From an uncultured Haemophilus sp. (GTDB lineage: Bacteria; Pseudomonadota; Gammaproteobacteria; Enterobacterales; Pasteurellaceae): 5,163 nt of DNA. The notes under the pieces are model-generated. The model worked only from the letters and a program-made list of their open reading frames with translations. It was not told the DNA's origin and searched no databases. Within the stretch, counting starts at the first letter, position 1. Every line of letters starts with the position of its first letter. Of the stretch, positions 1 through 5,163 are shown piece by piece. Made by a program: the position numbers and the translations under genes. Location of the stretch: NCBI GenBank assembly GCA_902482195.1, contig CABSZQ010000120.1, positions 1 through 5,163 on the forward strand, written 5' to 3'.

Positions 1-918
1 ATACAGACCAATCGGTTGATAACCCCAAGAGCCATCAAATGGGAATTCAGAAATTGGTAAAAACTCAATATGAGTAAAGCCCATGTGTTTTACATAAGGA
101 ATAAGCTCATCGGCAATTTGGTCGTAATCAAGCCAGAAATTATTTTCTAAATTACGGCGCCATGAGCCCAAATGTACTTCGTAGATAGAAATAGGTTGGT
201 TACGTTGGTTCGCCTTACGACGTTGCTCTGTCATTTCTACCACATCAGGCAACATGCTGATTTCTGATGCGGTATCTGGACGTAATTCAGAGCTAAATGC
301 ATAAGGGTCGGCTTTTAAACGAAGGTTGCCATAGCAATCAATCAATTCAAATTTATAGCGTTGACCAAGGCTAGCTTTGGGTAAGAATAATTCCCACACA
401 CCACTTGCTGGATGGAAACGCATTGGATGACGGCGACCATCCCAATAGTTGAAATCCCCAACCAATGAAACGCGTTTAGCATTTGGTGCCCATACACGGA
501 AATTCACACCCGGCACACCATCACATTCGGTAAAGTGTGCACCTAATACTTCATACGGACGCAATAACGAACCTTCCGCTAATAGCCATTGATCTAAGTC
601 ATTAATCATCGGATGGAAACGGTACGGATCTTCAATAATTTGGGCTTCTGCACCCCAATACACTTTTAATTGGTAGGCAAAGAAATGATGAATCTCTGGC
701 ACAATCGCAGTAAAAAAACCGCGGTCATCCACTTTTTCAAGTACAACAACGATAGATTGATTTTCTTTATCAATCACTTCAACTTTATCTGCATCGGGTA
801 ATAAAGCACGAATCTCAATACCATTATGAGTTTCATGCATGCCTAATACTGCAAAAGGATCGGCATGTTTGCCATCAAAAAATGAATTAATTACTGATTG
901 GGCGACTAATTTCGTCAT
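1..918 (-). CDS. glgB: 1,4-alpha-glucan branching enzyme GlgB, N-terminal 306 codons (runs off left edge)
   Basis: GlgB cuts alpha-1,4 glucan chains and rejoins them as alpha-1,6 branches during cytoplasmic glycogen synthesis. The frame reads [20 protein letters not shown] and stays open to the window edge. Residues about 1-110 are the extra N-terminal domain (DPFAVLGMH at 20-28). Residues about 125-210 are the CBM48 domain ([14 protein letters not shown] at 137-150, [14 protein letters not shown] at 154-167). The GH13 barrel starts at [13 protein letters not shown] (243-255). [11 protein letters not shown] (296-306) follows, with Tyr300 at the same position as the E. coli residue known to matter for activity. 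The family is about 730 residues long, so the catalytic Asp/Glu residues lie outside the window. The start at 918 is fixed by a strong AAAGGAG six bases upstream; the ATG at 923 is followed at once by a stop. The gene sits 34 bases after the malQ remnant and is probably co-transcribed with it. Identification is secure. Confidence 0.97.
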   Translation of the reverse strand, partial: MTKLVAQSVINSFFDGKHADPFAVLGMHETHNGIEIRALLPDADKVEVIDKENQSIVVVLEKVDDRGFFTAIVPEIHHFFAYQLKVYWGAEAQIIEDPYRFHPMINDLDQWLLAEGSLLRPYEVLGAHFTECDGVPGVNFRVWAPNAKRVSLVGDFNYWDGRRHPMRFHPASGVWELFLPKASLGQRYKFELIDCYGNLRLKADPYAFSSELRPDTASEISMLPDVVEMTEQRRKANQRNQPISIYEVHLGSWRRNLENNFWLDYDQIADELIPYVKHMGFTHIEFLPISEFPFDGSWGYQPIGLY

Positions 919-924
919 TACATA

Positions 925-931
925 CTCCTTT
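925..931 (-). promoter_or_regulatory. Strong ribosome binding site of glgB
   Basis: The minus strand reads AAAGGAG, six bases before the glgB ATG at 918. It is the best Shine-Dalgarno match in the window and decides the glgB start. It lies inside the 34-base gap between the malQ-remnant stop and glgB, so glgB can be translated independently of the truncated upstream frame. Confidence 0.85.
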
Positions 932-952
932 ATGCTTTCAAGCTTAATGAAT

Positions 953-1345
953 TTACAAACGATAGTATTTTCTCGTTTGCTGAGCGACAAAAAGCATTAA
1001 ACGATAATAGATAAAAGACAAAGCAGGCAATAAAAGTGCGGTTGAATATGGAATTGTTTTTTCAAACTGAATTTGGTTTTGCTCATCGAGCAATTGATAA
1101 CGCAAAGAAGCATCAGGAGGAGAAGAAAACGCGGTTAAATCATCATGAATGGGTTCGTTTTTAAAGGCACAAATCACATCTTGGAACGGCTGGTTTTGTC
1201 CAATATTCGGCGGAAATTGCAACTGCTCGATAAAATAATCAACGCGGGTTGGCGATGCATCAATCAAATGCCCATTAATATCATAATGGGAAAACGAAAT
1301 GCCAAGTTTTTCAGCAGATTGTTTAAGTGATAAGGACATTTGCAT
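953..1345 (-). pseudogene. malQ: Truncated malQ: N-terminal domain only of 4-alpha-glucanotransferase (130 codons)
   Basis: Full-length MalQ (about 690-700 residues) transfers maltodextrin chains in the cytoplasm. This frame keeps only the N-terminal domain. KLGISFSHYDINGHLIDASPTR (13-34) resembles the E. coli start around [39 protein letters not shown] (98-117) matches the segment E. coli writes as LPTKLPEGYHTLTL. The reading frame stops at RKYYRL, where the family would continue into the linker and the GH77 catalytic barrel, none of which is visible before glgB begins 34 bases later. I checked the other two minus-strand frames over the junction and found nothing like a MalQ C-terminus. Order glnS-ycgN-malQ-glgB as recalled from H. 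influenzae supports the identity. The 130 codons carry no internal frameshift or stop, so the deletion may be recent. The start (1345, or Met3 at 1339) has no good Shine-Dalgarno. A catalytically active product is not possible. Calling it malQ rests on weak N-domain similarity plus gene order. Confidence 0.78.
1034..1042 (+). repeat. DNA uptake signal sequence (AAGTGCGGT) inside the malQ remnant
   Basis: This is an exact 9-base core of the Haemophilus-type uptake signal used in natural transformation. It is followed by the expected A/T-rich stretch (TGAATATGGAATTG). On the coding (minus) strand it encodes Thr-Ala-Leu of the malQ remnant. Confidence 0.9.
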
Positions 1346-1364
1346 ACAACGAATGATACATCTA

Positions 1365-1387
1365 TATAATACTTATTAAGTATTATA
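1365..1387. repeat. 23-bp perfect palindrome over the predicted malQ/glgB transcription start
   Basis: Two 11-base arms (TATAATACTTA and TAAGTATTATA) flank a single central base at 1376. The minus-strand right end of the palindrome contains the TATAAT used as the putative -10 box at 1387-1382. The palindrome therefore covers both the -10 box and the predicted start point. It could be an operator for a dimeric repressor, or simply a chance result of AT richness with paired -10-like boxes. It has no GC-rich stem, so it is not a terminator. Confidence 0.6.
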
Positions 1388-1409
1388 AGTAAGCACAATT
1401 GAAATACAA
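1382..1409 (-). promoter_or_regulatory. Candidate promoter for malQ remnant-glgB
   Basis: On the minus strand a perfect TATAAT lies at 1387-1382 and a weak -35 TTGTAT at 1409-1404, with a 16-bp spacer. The predicted start is near 1375, about 30 bases before the malQ ATG. The poor -35 box fits an activator-dependent promoter, and a CRP-like site is centred about 60 bases upstream of that start. No promoter was sought experimentally; this is motif reading in AT-rich DNA. Confidence 0.5.
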
Positions 1410-1423
1410 TTGCCAATCTTGCA

Positions 1424-1445
1424 AATTGTGACCTAAATCAAAAAA
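1424..1445. promoter_or_regulatory. Candidate CRP binding site upstream of malQ remnant-glgB
   Basis: The core reads TGTGA-CCTAAA-TCAAA (1427-1442) against the CRP consensus TGTGA-N6-TCACA, so nine of ten core bases match. Its centre (1434.5) is about 60 bases upstream of the predicted malQ start, close to the -61.5 spacing of class I CRP activation. CRP control of glycogen and maltodextrin genes is known in enteric bacteria and would fit here. Confidence 0.5.
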
Positions 1446-1483
1446 CAAAGTTTAAAGAGAATAAAAAAACAACGAAATTTAAA

Positions 1484-1924
1484 TTATTCAGTTTCAATGA
1501 CAAATTCAAACCAATCAATGACATCTTCTTCGTGCACGCCATCTTGAATTAAAACACCTGCATTTTTCACTGAATTAGGATCACCGCTGATTAAGGGATG
1601 CCATTCGGGCAAAGGTTTACCTTCATACAATAAACGATAGGCACAGGTATTCGGCAGCCAACCAAAATCAGGCAAATTCTTTTTGGTTAATTTCGTACAA
1701 TCACTTTCGATTTTAAAACGTTCAGGATAATTACGACACTTCCCTGTTTCCACATCTAATAGATTGCAAGCAATGCGCGTGTAATAGAGTTTTTCACGCT
1801 TGCCCCGCCCTTGAATATATTTCCGATAACAGCATTTCCCGCAGCCATCACATAAGGCTTCCCATTCGGATTCCGTCATTTCAAGGAGCGATTTTTTTTG
1901 CCAAAAATGAGATTCAAATTGCAT
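1484..1924 (-). CDS. ycgN: YcgN-family (UPF0260) cysteine-cluster protein
   Basis: A 146-residue cytoplasmic protein of the YkgJ/YcgN family, whose cysteine clusters are thought to bind zinc or iron; the biological role is not established. FWQKKSLLEMTESEWEALCDGCGKCC (7-32) matches the E. coli YcgN opening (FWQSKTLDEMSDAEWESL, then CDGCGQCC) almost residue for residue. Cysteines stand at 25, 28, 31 and 32 (CxxCxxCC), and again at 53, 63, 76 and 94. ENLP-type and WLPxTCAYRLL (89-99) and EWHPLISG (107-114) motifs are also kept. Length is near the family's usual 145-150. The ATG at 1924 is kept because conserved residues begin at 7, though no Shine-Dalgarno is visible; the next Met (16) would lose conserved sequence. 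It lies 15 bases downstream of the glnS terminator hairpin, so it needs read-through or a promoter of its own. H. influenzae HI1355 is, from memory, the orthologue in the same place. Confidence 0.93.
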   Translation of the reverse strand: MQFESHFWQKKSLLEMTESEWEALCDGCGKCCYRKYIQGRGKREKLYYTRIACNLLDVETGKCRNYPERFKIESDCTKLTKKNLPDFGWLPNTCAYRLLYEGKPLPEWHPLISGDPNSVKNAGVLIQDGVHEEDVIDWFEFVIETE

Positions 1925-1940
1925 AGTGAAACCAATAAAA

Positions 1941-1949
1941 AAGTGCGGT
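1941..1949 (+). repeat. DNA uptake signal sequence, left arm of the terminator
   Basis: Exact AAGTGCGGT core, followed by A/T-rich DNA (CAAAATTTA). Together with the opposite copy at 1970-1978 it forms the terminator stem downstream of glnS. Confidence 0.92.
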
Positions 1950-1969
1950 CAAAATTTACGTGATTTTTG

Positions 1970-1978
1970 ACCGCACTT
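1970..1978 (-). repeat. DNA uptake signal sequence, right arm of the terminator
   Basis: Exact ACCGCACTT, that is AAGTGCGGT on the minus strand, with A/T-rich flank (CAAAAATCA on the minus strand). It pairs with the copy at 1941-1949. Confidence 0.92.
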
Positions 1979-1990
1979 TGTTGTTTAGAA

Positions 1991-3664
1991 TTAGAAGCCT
2001 TCTTTTAAGCTTACGGTTAAGTTAAACACTAAGTGCTCTGGGCGGCTGTCTTTGTTATCCGCACAGAAATAACCTTCGCGTTCAAATTGGTAACCTTTTT
2101 CTGGTTCTGCATTTGCAAGGCTTTGTTCTACAAAACCGTGTTTCACCACTAAAGAGGTTGGATTTAACACGCTTTCGATGTCTTCTGCTGCACCTGGATT
2201 TGGTACAGTGAAAAGACGCTCGTATAAACGGAACTCTGCCGGATAATTATGCACTGCAGATACCCAGTGAATAACCCCTTTCACTTTACGACCATCGGAT
2301 GGATTTTTACCTAAGGTTTCTGGATCGTAAGTACAGAAGATGGTGGTGATTTCACCATTTGCATCTTTTTCGACACGTTCAGCTTTAATCACGTAGGCGT
2401 TACGCAAACGCACTTCTTTACCTAATACTAAACGTTTATATTGTTTGTTTGCTTCTTCACGAAAGTCTGCGCGATCAATATAAAGCTCTTTTGTAAACGG
2501 TAATTGACGCTCACCTAATTCTGGACGATTCGGGTGATTTGGTGCCGTTAAGGTTTCTTCGCCTTCAAAGTTTTCAATCACTACGCGAACAGGATCAATC
2601 ACCGCCATTGCACGTGGTGCATTTTCATTTAAATCGTCTCGAATGCATGCTTCAAGCGCAGAATACTCTACGACGTTATCTTGTTTAGTCACACCAATAC
2701 GACGGCAGAATTCACGTAACGAAGCCGGGGTATAACCGCGACGACGTAAACCTGAAATGGTTGGCATACGCGGGTCATTCCAACCATCTACAATGCCGTC
2801 GTTCACTAATTTCAATAATTTACGTTTAGACGTTAATGTACCTTCTAAATTCAAACGTGAAAATTCATATTGATGCGGTAATGGACGTTCAATACTAATA
2901 TTTTCTAACACCCAGTCGTATAAACGACGGTTGTCTTGGAATTCTAATGTACATAGAGAGTGTGTAATACGCTCAATCGCATCAGAGATACAGTGAGTGA
3001 AATCGTACATTGGGTAAATGCACCATTTATCACCAGTTTGGTGATGGCTCGCAAATTTAATACGATAAAGCACGGGATCACGCATGACCATAAATGGTGA
3101 AGCCATGTCGATTTTTGCACGAAGACTTAATGTACCTTCGGCAAACTCACCGTTTTTCATTCTTTCAAATAACGCGAGGTTTTCTTCGATACTACGATCA
3201 CGATATGGGCTGTTTTTACCTGGCTCAGTTAATGTACCGCGATACTCACGCATTTGGTCTGGTGAAAGTTCATCTACATAGGCTAAACCTTTTTCGATTA
3301 ACTCAATCGCATAGCCATAAAGTGCATCGAAGTAATCAGATGCATAACGCGGTTCACCTTCCCATTTAAAGCCTAACCATTCCACATCGGCTTTAATGGA
3401 ATCCACATATTCCACGTCTTCTTTCACCGGATTGGTATCGTCAAAACGTAGGTTACATAAACCGTTATATTCTTTTGCTAAGCCAAAGTTTAAGCAAATC
3501 GATTTTGCGTGGCCAATATGCAAATAGCCATTTGGCTCAGGTGGGAAACGAGTATGAACACTTTTGTGTTTACCCGAAGCTAAATCTTCATCAATAATTT
3601 GAGTAATGAAATTGTGTGTGCGGGCATTTTCCGCATTTTCTAGAGTGTGTTCTGTATTGCTCAT
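1991..3664 (-). CDS. glnS: Glutaminyl-tRNA synthetase (class I)
   Basis: GlnRS charges tRNA-Gln with glutamine using ATP in the cytoplasm. The 557-residue product is nearly the length of E. coli GlnRS (554) and aligns along almost all of it. The ATP-site HIGH motif stands at 49-52 within [12 protein letters not shown]. The glutamine-pocket residues Asp75 (RFDDTNP) and Tyr220 (YPMYDFTH) correspond to Asp66 and Tyr211 of E. coli. The KMSKS-like loop reads LTSKR (277-281). The tRNA-binding barrel domains carry [16 protein letters not shown] (397-412) and [17 protein letters not shown] (415-431), and the C-terminus holds QFEREGYFC (526-534). The tail after VFNLTVSL is a few residues shorter than in E. 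coli, offset by a longer N-terminus. The start at 3664 has a modest GAGAAA upstream. It is transcribed away from macA from its own promoter and ends at the paired-uptake-signal terminator. Identification is secure. Confidence 0.99.
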   Translation of the reverse strand: MSNTEHTLENAENARTHNFITQIIDEDLASGKHKSVHTRFPPEPNGYLHIGHAKSICLNFGLAKEYNGLCNLRFDDTNPVKEDVEYVDSIKADVEWLGFKWEGEPRYASDYFDALYGYAIELIEKGLAYVDELSPDQMREYRGTLTEPGKNSPYRDRSIEENLALFERMKNGEFAEGTLSLRAKIDMASPFMVMRDPVLYRIKFASHHQTGDKWCIYPMYDFTHCISDAIERITHSLCTLEFQDNRRLYDWVLENISIERPLPHQYEFSRLNLEGTLTSKRKLLKLVNDGIVDGWNDPRMPTISGLRRRGYTPASLREFCRRIGVTKQDNVVEYSALEACIRDDLNENAPRAMAVIDPVRVVIENFEGEETLTAPNHPNRPELGERQLPFTKELYIDRADFREEANKQYKRLVLGKEVRLRNAYVIKAERVEKDANGEITTIFCTYDPETLGKNPSDGRKVKGVIHWVSAVHNYPAEFRLYERLFTVPNPGAAEDIESVLNPTSLVVKHGFVEQSLANAEPEKGYQFEREGYFCADNKDSRPEHLVFNLTVSLKEGF

Positions 3665-3696
3665 AAATTTCTCAATAAATTGAAAATAATTTCCCC

Positions 3697-3725
3697 ATTC
3701 TATACGAAAAGTCTGGCGTTGTGAA
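3697..3725 (-). promoter_or_regulatory. Candidate sigma-70 promoter of glnS
   Basis: On the minus strand TTCACA (3725-3720) matches the -35 consensus at five of six bases, and TAGAAT (3702-3697) matches the -10 at five of six, with an ideal 17-bp spacer. The start would be near 3690, leaving about 25 bases of leader before the glnS ATG. The -35 hexamer is embedded in the CRP-like site at 3717-3738. Confidence 0.65.
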
Positions 3726-3738
3726 TTTGATCACAAAA
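3717..3738. promoter_or_regulatory. Perfect-core CRP site between divergent glnS and macA
   Basis: The core TGTGA-ATTTGA-TCACA (3720-3735) matches both CRP half sites exactly. The centre is 3727.5. Relative to the predicted glnS start it sits near -38 to -41 and covers the -35 box, compatible with either class II activation or occlusion. Relative to a possible macA start near 3788 it sits about -61, compatible with class I activation. The site is of the plain CRP type (TGTGA/TCACA) rather than the Sxy-dependent competence type (TGCGA/TCGCA). Confidence 0.65.
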
Positions 3739-3741
3739 CTA

Positions 3742-3750
3742 ACCGCACTT
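3742..3750 (-). repeat. DNA uptake signal sequence in the glnS-macA intergenic region
   Basis: Exact ACCGCACTT (AAGTGCGGT on the minus strand), seven bases after the CRP-site core. It is single, with no opposite partner nearby, so it does not form a terminator. Confidence 0.9.
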
Positions 3751-3775
3751 TCATTAAATTAATGACTGAATTTTT

Positions 3776-3860
3776 TAGAATTTTTAGGTCTAACTTGAAG
3801 ATTTTTCGTGCAAACTGAAAAGTTTACCTTTAGAATACCACTTTACTGAACAAACGTTCA
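3776..3860 (+). promoter_or_regulatory. Possible macA promoter region with an operator-like inverted repeat
   Basis: Two TAGAAT boxes (3776-3781 and 3831-3836) match the -10 consensus at five of six bases; neither has a good -35. The first would start near 3788, which suits the upstream CRP site at about -61. The second would start near 3843, directly before an inverted repeat TGAAC-AAAC-GTTCA (3847-3860). Such a repeat just past a start point resembles operators of TetR-type regulators of efflux genes, but no regulator gene is in the window. Which box is used, if either, cannot be told. An AGGA lies 13 bases before the macA ATG, too far for a good ribosome site. Confidence 0.35.
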
Positions 3861-3886
3861 TTTTTATTTAGGATAACAAAGTCTTT

Positions 3887-5065
3887 ATGAAAAAACGCTT
3901 TTTTATTTTACTTGGATTAGCAGTTGCTGCTGGCGCAGCTTATTATTTTTTCTCAAGCAATAACAAACAAGAAACCACCTATCTGACGGAATCCGTTACC
4001 CGTGGTAATGTGGAAAAAACAGTTGTCGCTTCTGGTTCAGTTGAAAGCGTGAATGAAGTTGATGTTGGTGCCCAAGTTTCGGGTAAAATCACCAAACTCT
4101 ATGTCAAATTAGGGCAAGAAATCAAAAAAGGCGAAATGATCGCGGATATTGATTCCACAACCCAAATTAATACCTTAAATACCAAAAAGGCAGCATTGGT
4201 TAGCTATCAAGCACAATTAAAAGCGAAGAAAACTGCTTATGATGTTGCCCTTTCAAGCTATAACCGCTTATCAAAACTTTATACACAAAAAGCGACGTCT
4301 TTCGATAGTTTGAATACTGCAAAAAGCACACTTGATAATGCGAAAGCTGAAATGGAAGCCATTGAAGCCAATATCAAACAAGCTGAAATTGAAGTGAATA
4401 CCGCAGAAACCAATGTGGGCTACACTAAAATCACCGCACCAATGGACGGTACCGTTGTTTCTGTGCCTGTTTCAGAAGGTCAAACCGTTAATGCCAACCA
4501 AACGACTCCAACAATTGTAACTATTGCCGATTTAAGCAAAATGAAAATTAAGCCTGAAATTTCAGAAGGCGATATTACTAAAGTTAAAGCAGGTCAAGAA
4601 GTCAGCTTCACTATTTTATCGGATAGTCAAACTGTGTATCACTCCGTCATTGATTCTGTTGATCCAGCCAATACTACGACAAGTGATAGCTCTTCAACAT
4701 CATCTTTAAGTAGCTCAAGCAGCTCAACGACCAGTGCGATCTACTATTACGCCAATGTTTTGATTGATAACCCTGATCGTACTTTACGCATCGGAATGAC
4801 GACAGAAAACAACATCAAAATTGCCAACGCCAAGGATGTGTTATTGGTTTCCAATATGGCTATTCAAAAACGTGATGGCAAAAGCTTTGTAAATATATTG
4901 AATGATAAAAATCAACCTGAACCGCGTGAAGTTGAAATCGGCGTTCAAAATGATTTCAAAACTGAAATCAAATCGGGTTTAAACGAAGGTGAAAAAGTCA
5001 TCGTGTCGCAAGTTGCGAATGGTGAACAAGTTGGCTCTATGCCTCGTGGTCCAAGAATGTTCTAA
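3887..5065 (+). CDS. macA: MacA-type periplasmic adaptor (membrane fusion protein) of an ABC efflux pump
   Basis: MacA is anchored in the inner membrane and bridges the MacB transporter to a TolC-like channel; in E. coli the pump exports macrolides and other substrates. The 392-residue product starts MKKRFFILLGLAVAAGAAYY, an N-terminal membrane anchor (about 5-22) with no lipobox cysteine. The first half of the barrel-sandwich (lipoyl-like) domain is at about 41-90 (VDVGAQVSGKI at 58-68). A helical hairpin follows at about 95-175, rich in Ala, Lys, Glu and Gln. The second half is at about 178-215 (YTKITAPMDGTVVSVPVSEGQTV). The beta-barrel domain spans about 218-315 and a membrane-proximal domain about 317-380. 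The oddity is a Ser/Thr-rich stretch at 263-283 (13 Ser and 6 Thr in 21) where E. coli MacA (371 residues) has a short turn before DAIFYYA; here SAIYYYA resumes. macB follows 18 bases later. Family is certain; the actual substrate is unknown. Confidence 0.93.
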   Translation: MKKRFFILLGLAVAAGAAYYFFSSNNKQETTYLTESVTRGNVEKTVVASGSVESVNEVDVGAQVSGKITKLYVKLGQEIKKGEMIADIDSTTQINTLNTKKAALVSYQAQLKAKKTAYDVALSSYNRLSKLYTQKATSFDSLNTAKSTLDNAKAEMEAIEANIKQAEIEVNTAETNVGYTKITAPMDGTVVSVPVSEGQTVNANQTTPTIVTIADLSKMKIKPEISEGDITKVKAGQEVSFTILSDSQTVYHSVIDSVDPANTTTSDSSSTSSLSSSSSSTTSAIYYYANVLIDNPDRTLRIGMTTENNIKIANAKDVLLVSNMAIQKRDGKSFVNILNDKNQPEPREVEIGVQNDFKTEIKSGLNEGEKVIVSQVANGEQVGSMPRGPRMF

Positions 5066-5074
5066 AAGTGCGGT
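5066..5074 (+). repeat. DNA uptake signal sequence abutting the macA stop codon
   Basis: Exact AAGTGCGGT beginning on the base after the macA TAA, followed by A/T-rich AGAAAATTAATGAATATT. It fills half of the 18-base macA-macB gap. It is unpaired, so it should not terminate transcription between the two genes. Confidence 0.92.
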
Positions 5075-5083
5075 AGAAAATTA

Positions 5084-5163
5084 ATGAATATTATTGAAAT
5101 TAAGGATCTCAACCGTTACTTCGGTGAAGGCGAAAATCGTGTTCATATTTTAAAGAATATCTC
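5084..5163 (+). CDS. macB: MacB-type ABC transporter, first 26 codons (runs off right edge)
   Basis: The frame opens MNIIEIKDLNRYFGEGENRV and continues HILKNI before the window ends. It matches the opening of MacB ATPase domains (E. coli MTPLLELKDIRRSYPAGDEQ, then VEVLKGISL): a first strand IIEIKDL, an aromatic at Tyr12/Phe13 in the position of the A-loop that stacks on ATP adenine, and the VHILKNI strand that precedes the Walker A motif. Walker A itself lies beyond the edge. MacB is an inner-membrane protein with a fused ATPase and four membrane spans that powers export through MacA and TolC. The 18-base spacing from macA and shared strand indicate one operon. No clear Shine-Dalgarno is seen (GGTAG is the nearest), so translation may be coupled to macA. 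Confidence 0.88.
   Translation, partial: MNIIEIKDLNRYFGEGENRVHILKNI

Larger units (their letters stand above)
1934..1979 (-). terminator. Intrinsic terminator of glnS built from two opposed uptake signals
   Basis: A 15-bp perfect stem pairs 1940-1954 with 1965-1979 around a 10-base loop. Each arm contains a complete uptake signal: AAGTGCGGT at 1941-1949 and its complement ACCGCACTT at 1970-1978. Read on the minus strand, the hairpin begins 11 bases after the glnS stop and is followed by TTTTTT at the foot of the stem, which suits rho-independent termination of glnS. Paired uptake signals acting as terminators are well known in Haemophilus genomes. Confidence 0.85.

Noticed and set aside
940..1060. 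Possible MalQ C-terminus in another frame after the stub, which would indicate a frameshift rather than a deletion
   Set aside because: I translated the other two minus-strand frames: one stops quickly and the other gives no MalQ-like sequence, and there is no room for the missing domain before glgB.
1145..1330. 61-codon open frame on the plus strand
   Set aside because: It lies antisense inside the malQ remnant, has no ribosome site and no recognisable protein features.
1441..1483. Terminator after ycgN
   Set aside because: The DNA has T-rich runs on the minus strand but no stable GC-containing stem before them.
3084..3369. Two overlapping open frames on the plus strand (65 and 91 codons)
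   Set aside because: Both are antisense to conserved glnS sequence, which fully explains this stretch; neither shows any family signature.
3717..3738. Sxy-dependent competence regulatory site
   Set aside because: The half sites are TGTGA/TCACA, the ordinary CRP form, and not the TGCGA/TCGCA form of competence genes; neither neighbour is a competence gene.
4673..4735. Phase-variable simple repeat in macA
   Set aside because: The serine stretch uses mixed codons with no perfect tandem tetranucleotide or other unit of the sort Haemophilus uses for phase variation.
1..5163. Mobile element, CRISPR array, phage or defence system
   Set aside because: No transposase, terminal repeats, regularly spaced repeats, integrase or toxin-antitoxin-like frames are visible; the genes are ordinary chromosomal ones in a known order.

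Overview
The window looks like chromosome from a member of the Pasteurellaceae close to Haemophilus. It is AT-rich and holds five exact copies of the 9-base Haemophilus-type DNA uptake signal (AAGTGCGGT or its complement). The gene order glnS - ycgN-like - malQ - glgB matches what I recall of H. influenzae Rd (HI1354-HI1357). The macAB pair beyond glnS suggests another species such as H. parainfluenzae or an Aggregatibacter relative, but the species cannot be fixed from the sequence alone.

Layout from left to right. Positions 1-918 (minus) hold the first 306 codons of glgB, the glycogen branching enzyme, which runs off the left edge. Positions 953-1345 (minus) hold a 130-codon open frame that reads as only the N-terminal domain of malQ (4-alpha-glucanotransferase); the whole catalytic barrel is missing. 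Positions 1346-1483 are a short intergenic region with a CRP-like site, a -10 element and a 23-bp palindrome, probably the promoter for malQ remnant-glgB. Positions 1484-1924 (minus) hold a YcgN/UPF0260 cysteine-cluster protein. Positions 1925-1990 carry an intrinsic terminator made of two uptake signals facing each other. Positions 1991-3664 (minus) hold glnS. Positions 3665-3886 are a divergent intergenic region with a perfect-core CRP site, a good glnS promoter, one uptake signal and an operator-like inverted repeat. Positions 3887-5065 (plus) hold macA, and macB begins at 5084 and runs off the right edge.

Three units act together or apart. GlgB, and formerly MalQ, belong to glycogen and maltodextrin metabolism and probably respond to CRP. 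GlnRS is housekeeping and has its own promoter and terminator. MacA and MacB would form an inner-membrane ABC efflux pump that works with a TolC-like outer-membrane channel.

No clearly new system is present. The points most worth a second look are the decapitated malQ feeding into glgB, the serine/threonine-rich insert in the MacA beta-barrel region, the paired-uptake-signal terminator set only a few bases ahead of ycgN, and the CRP site shared by the divergent glnS and macA promoters.
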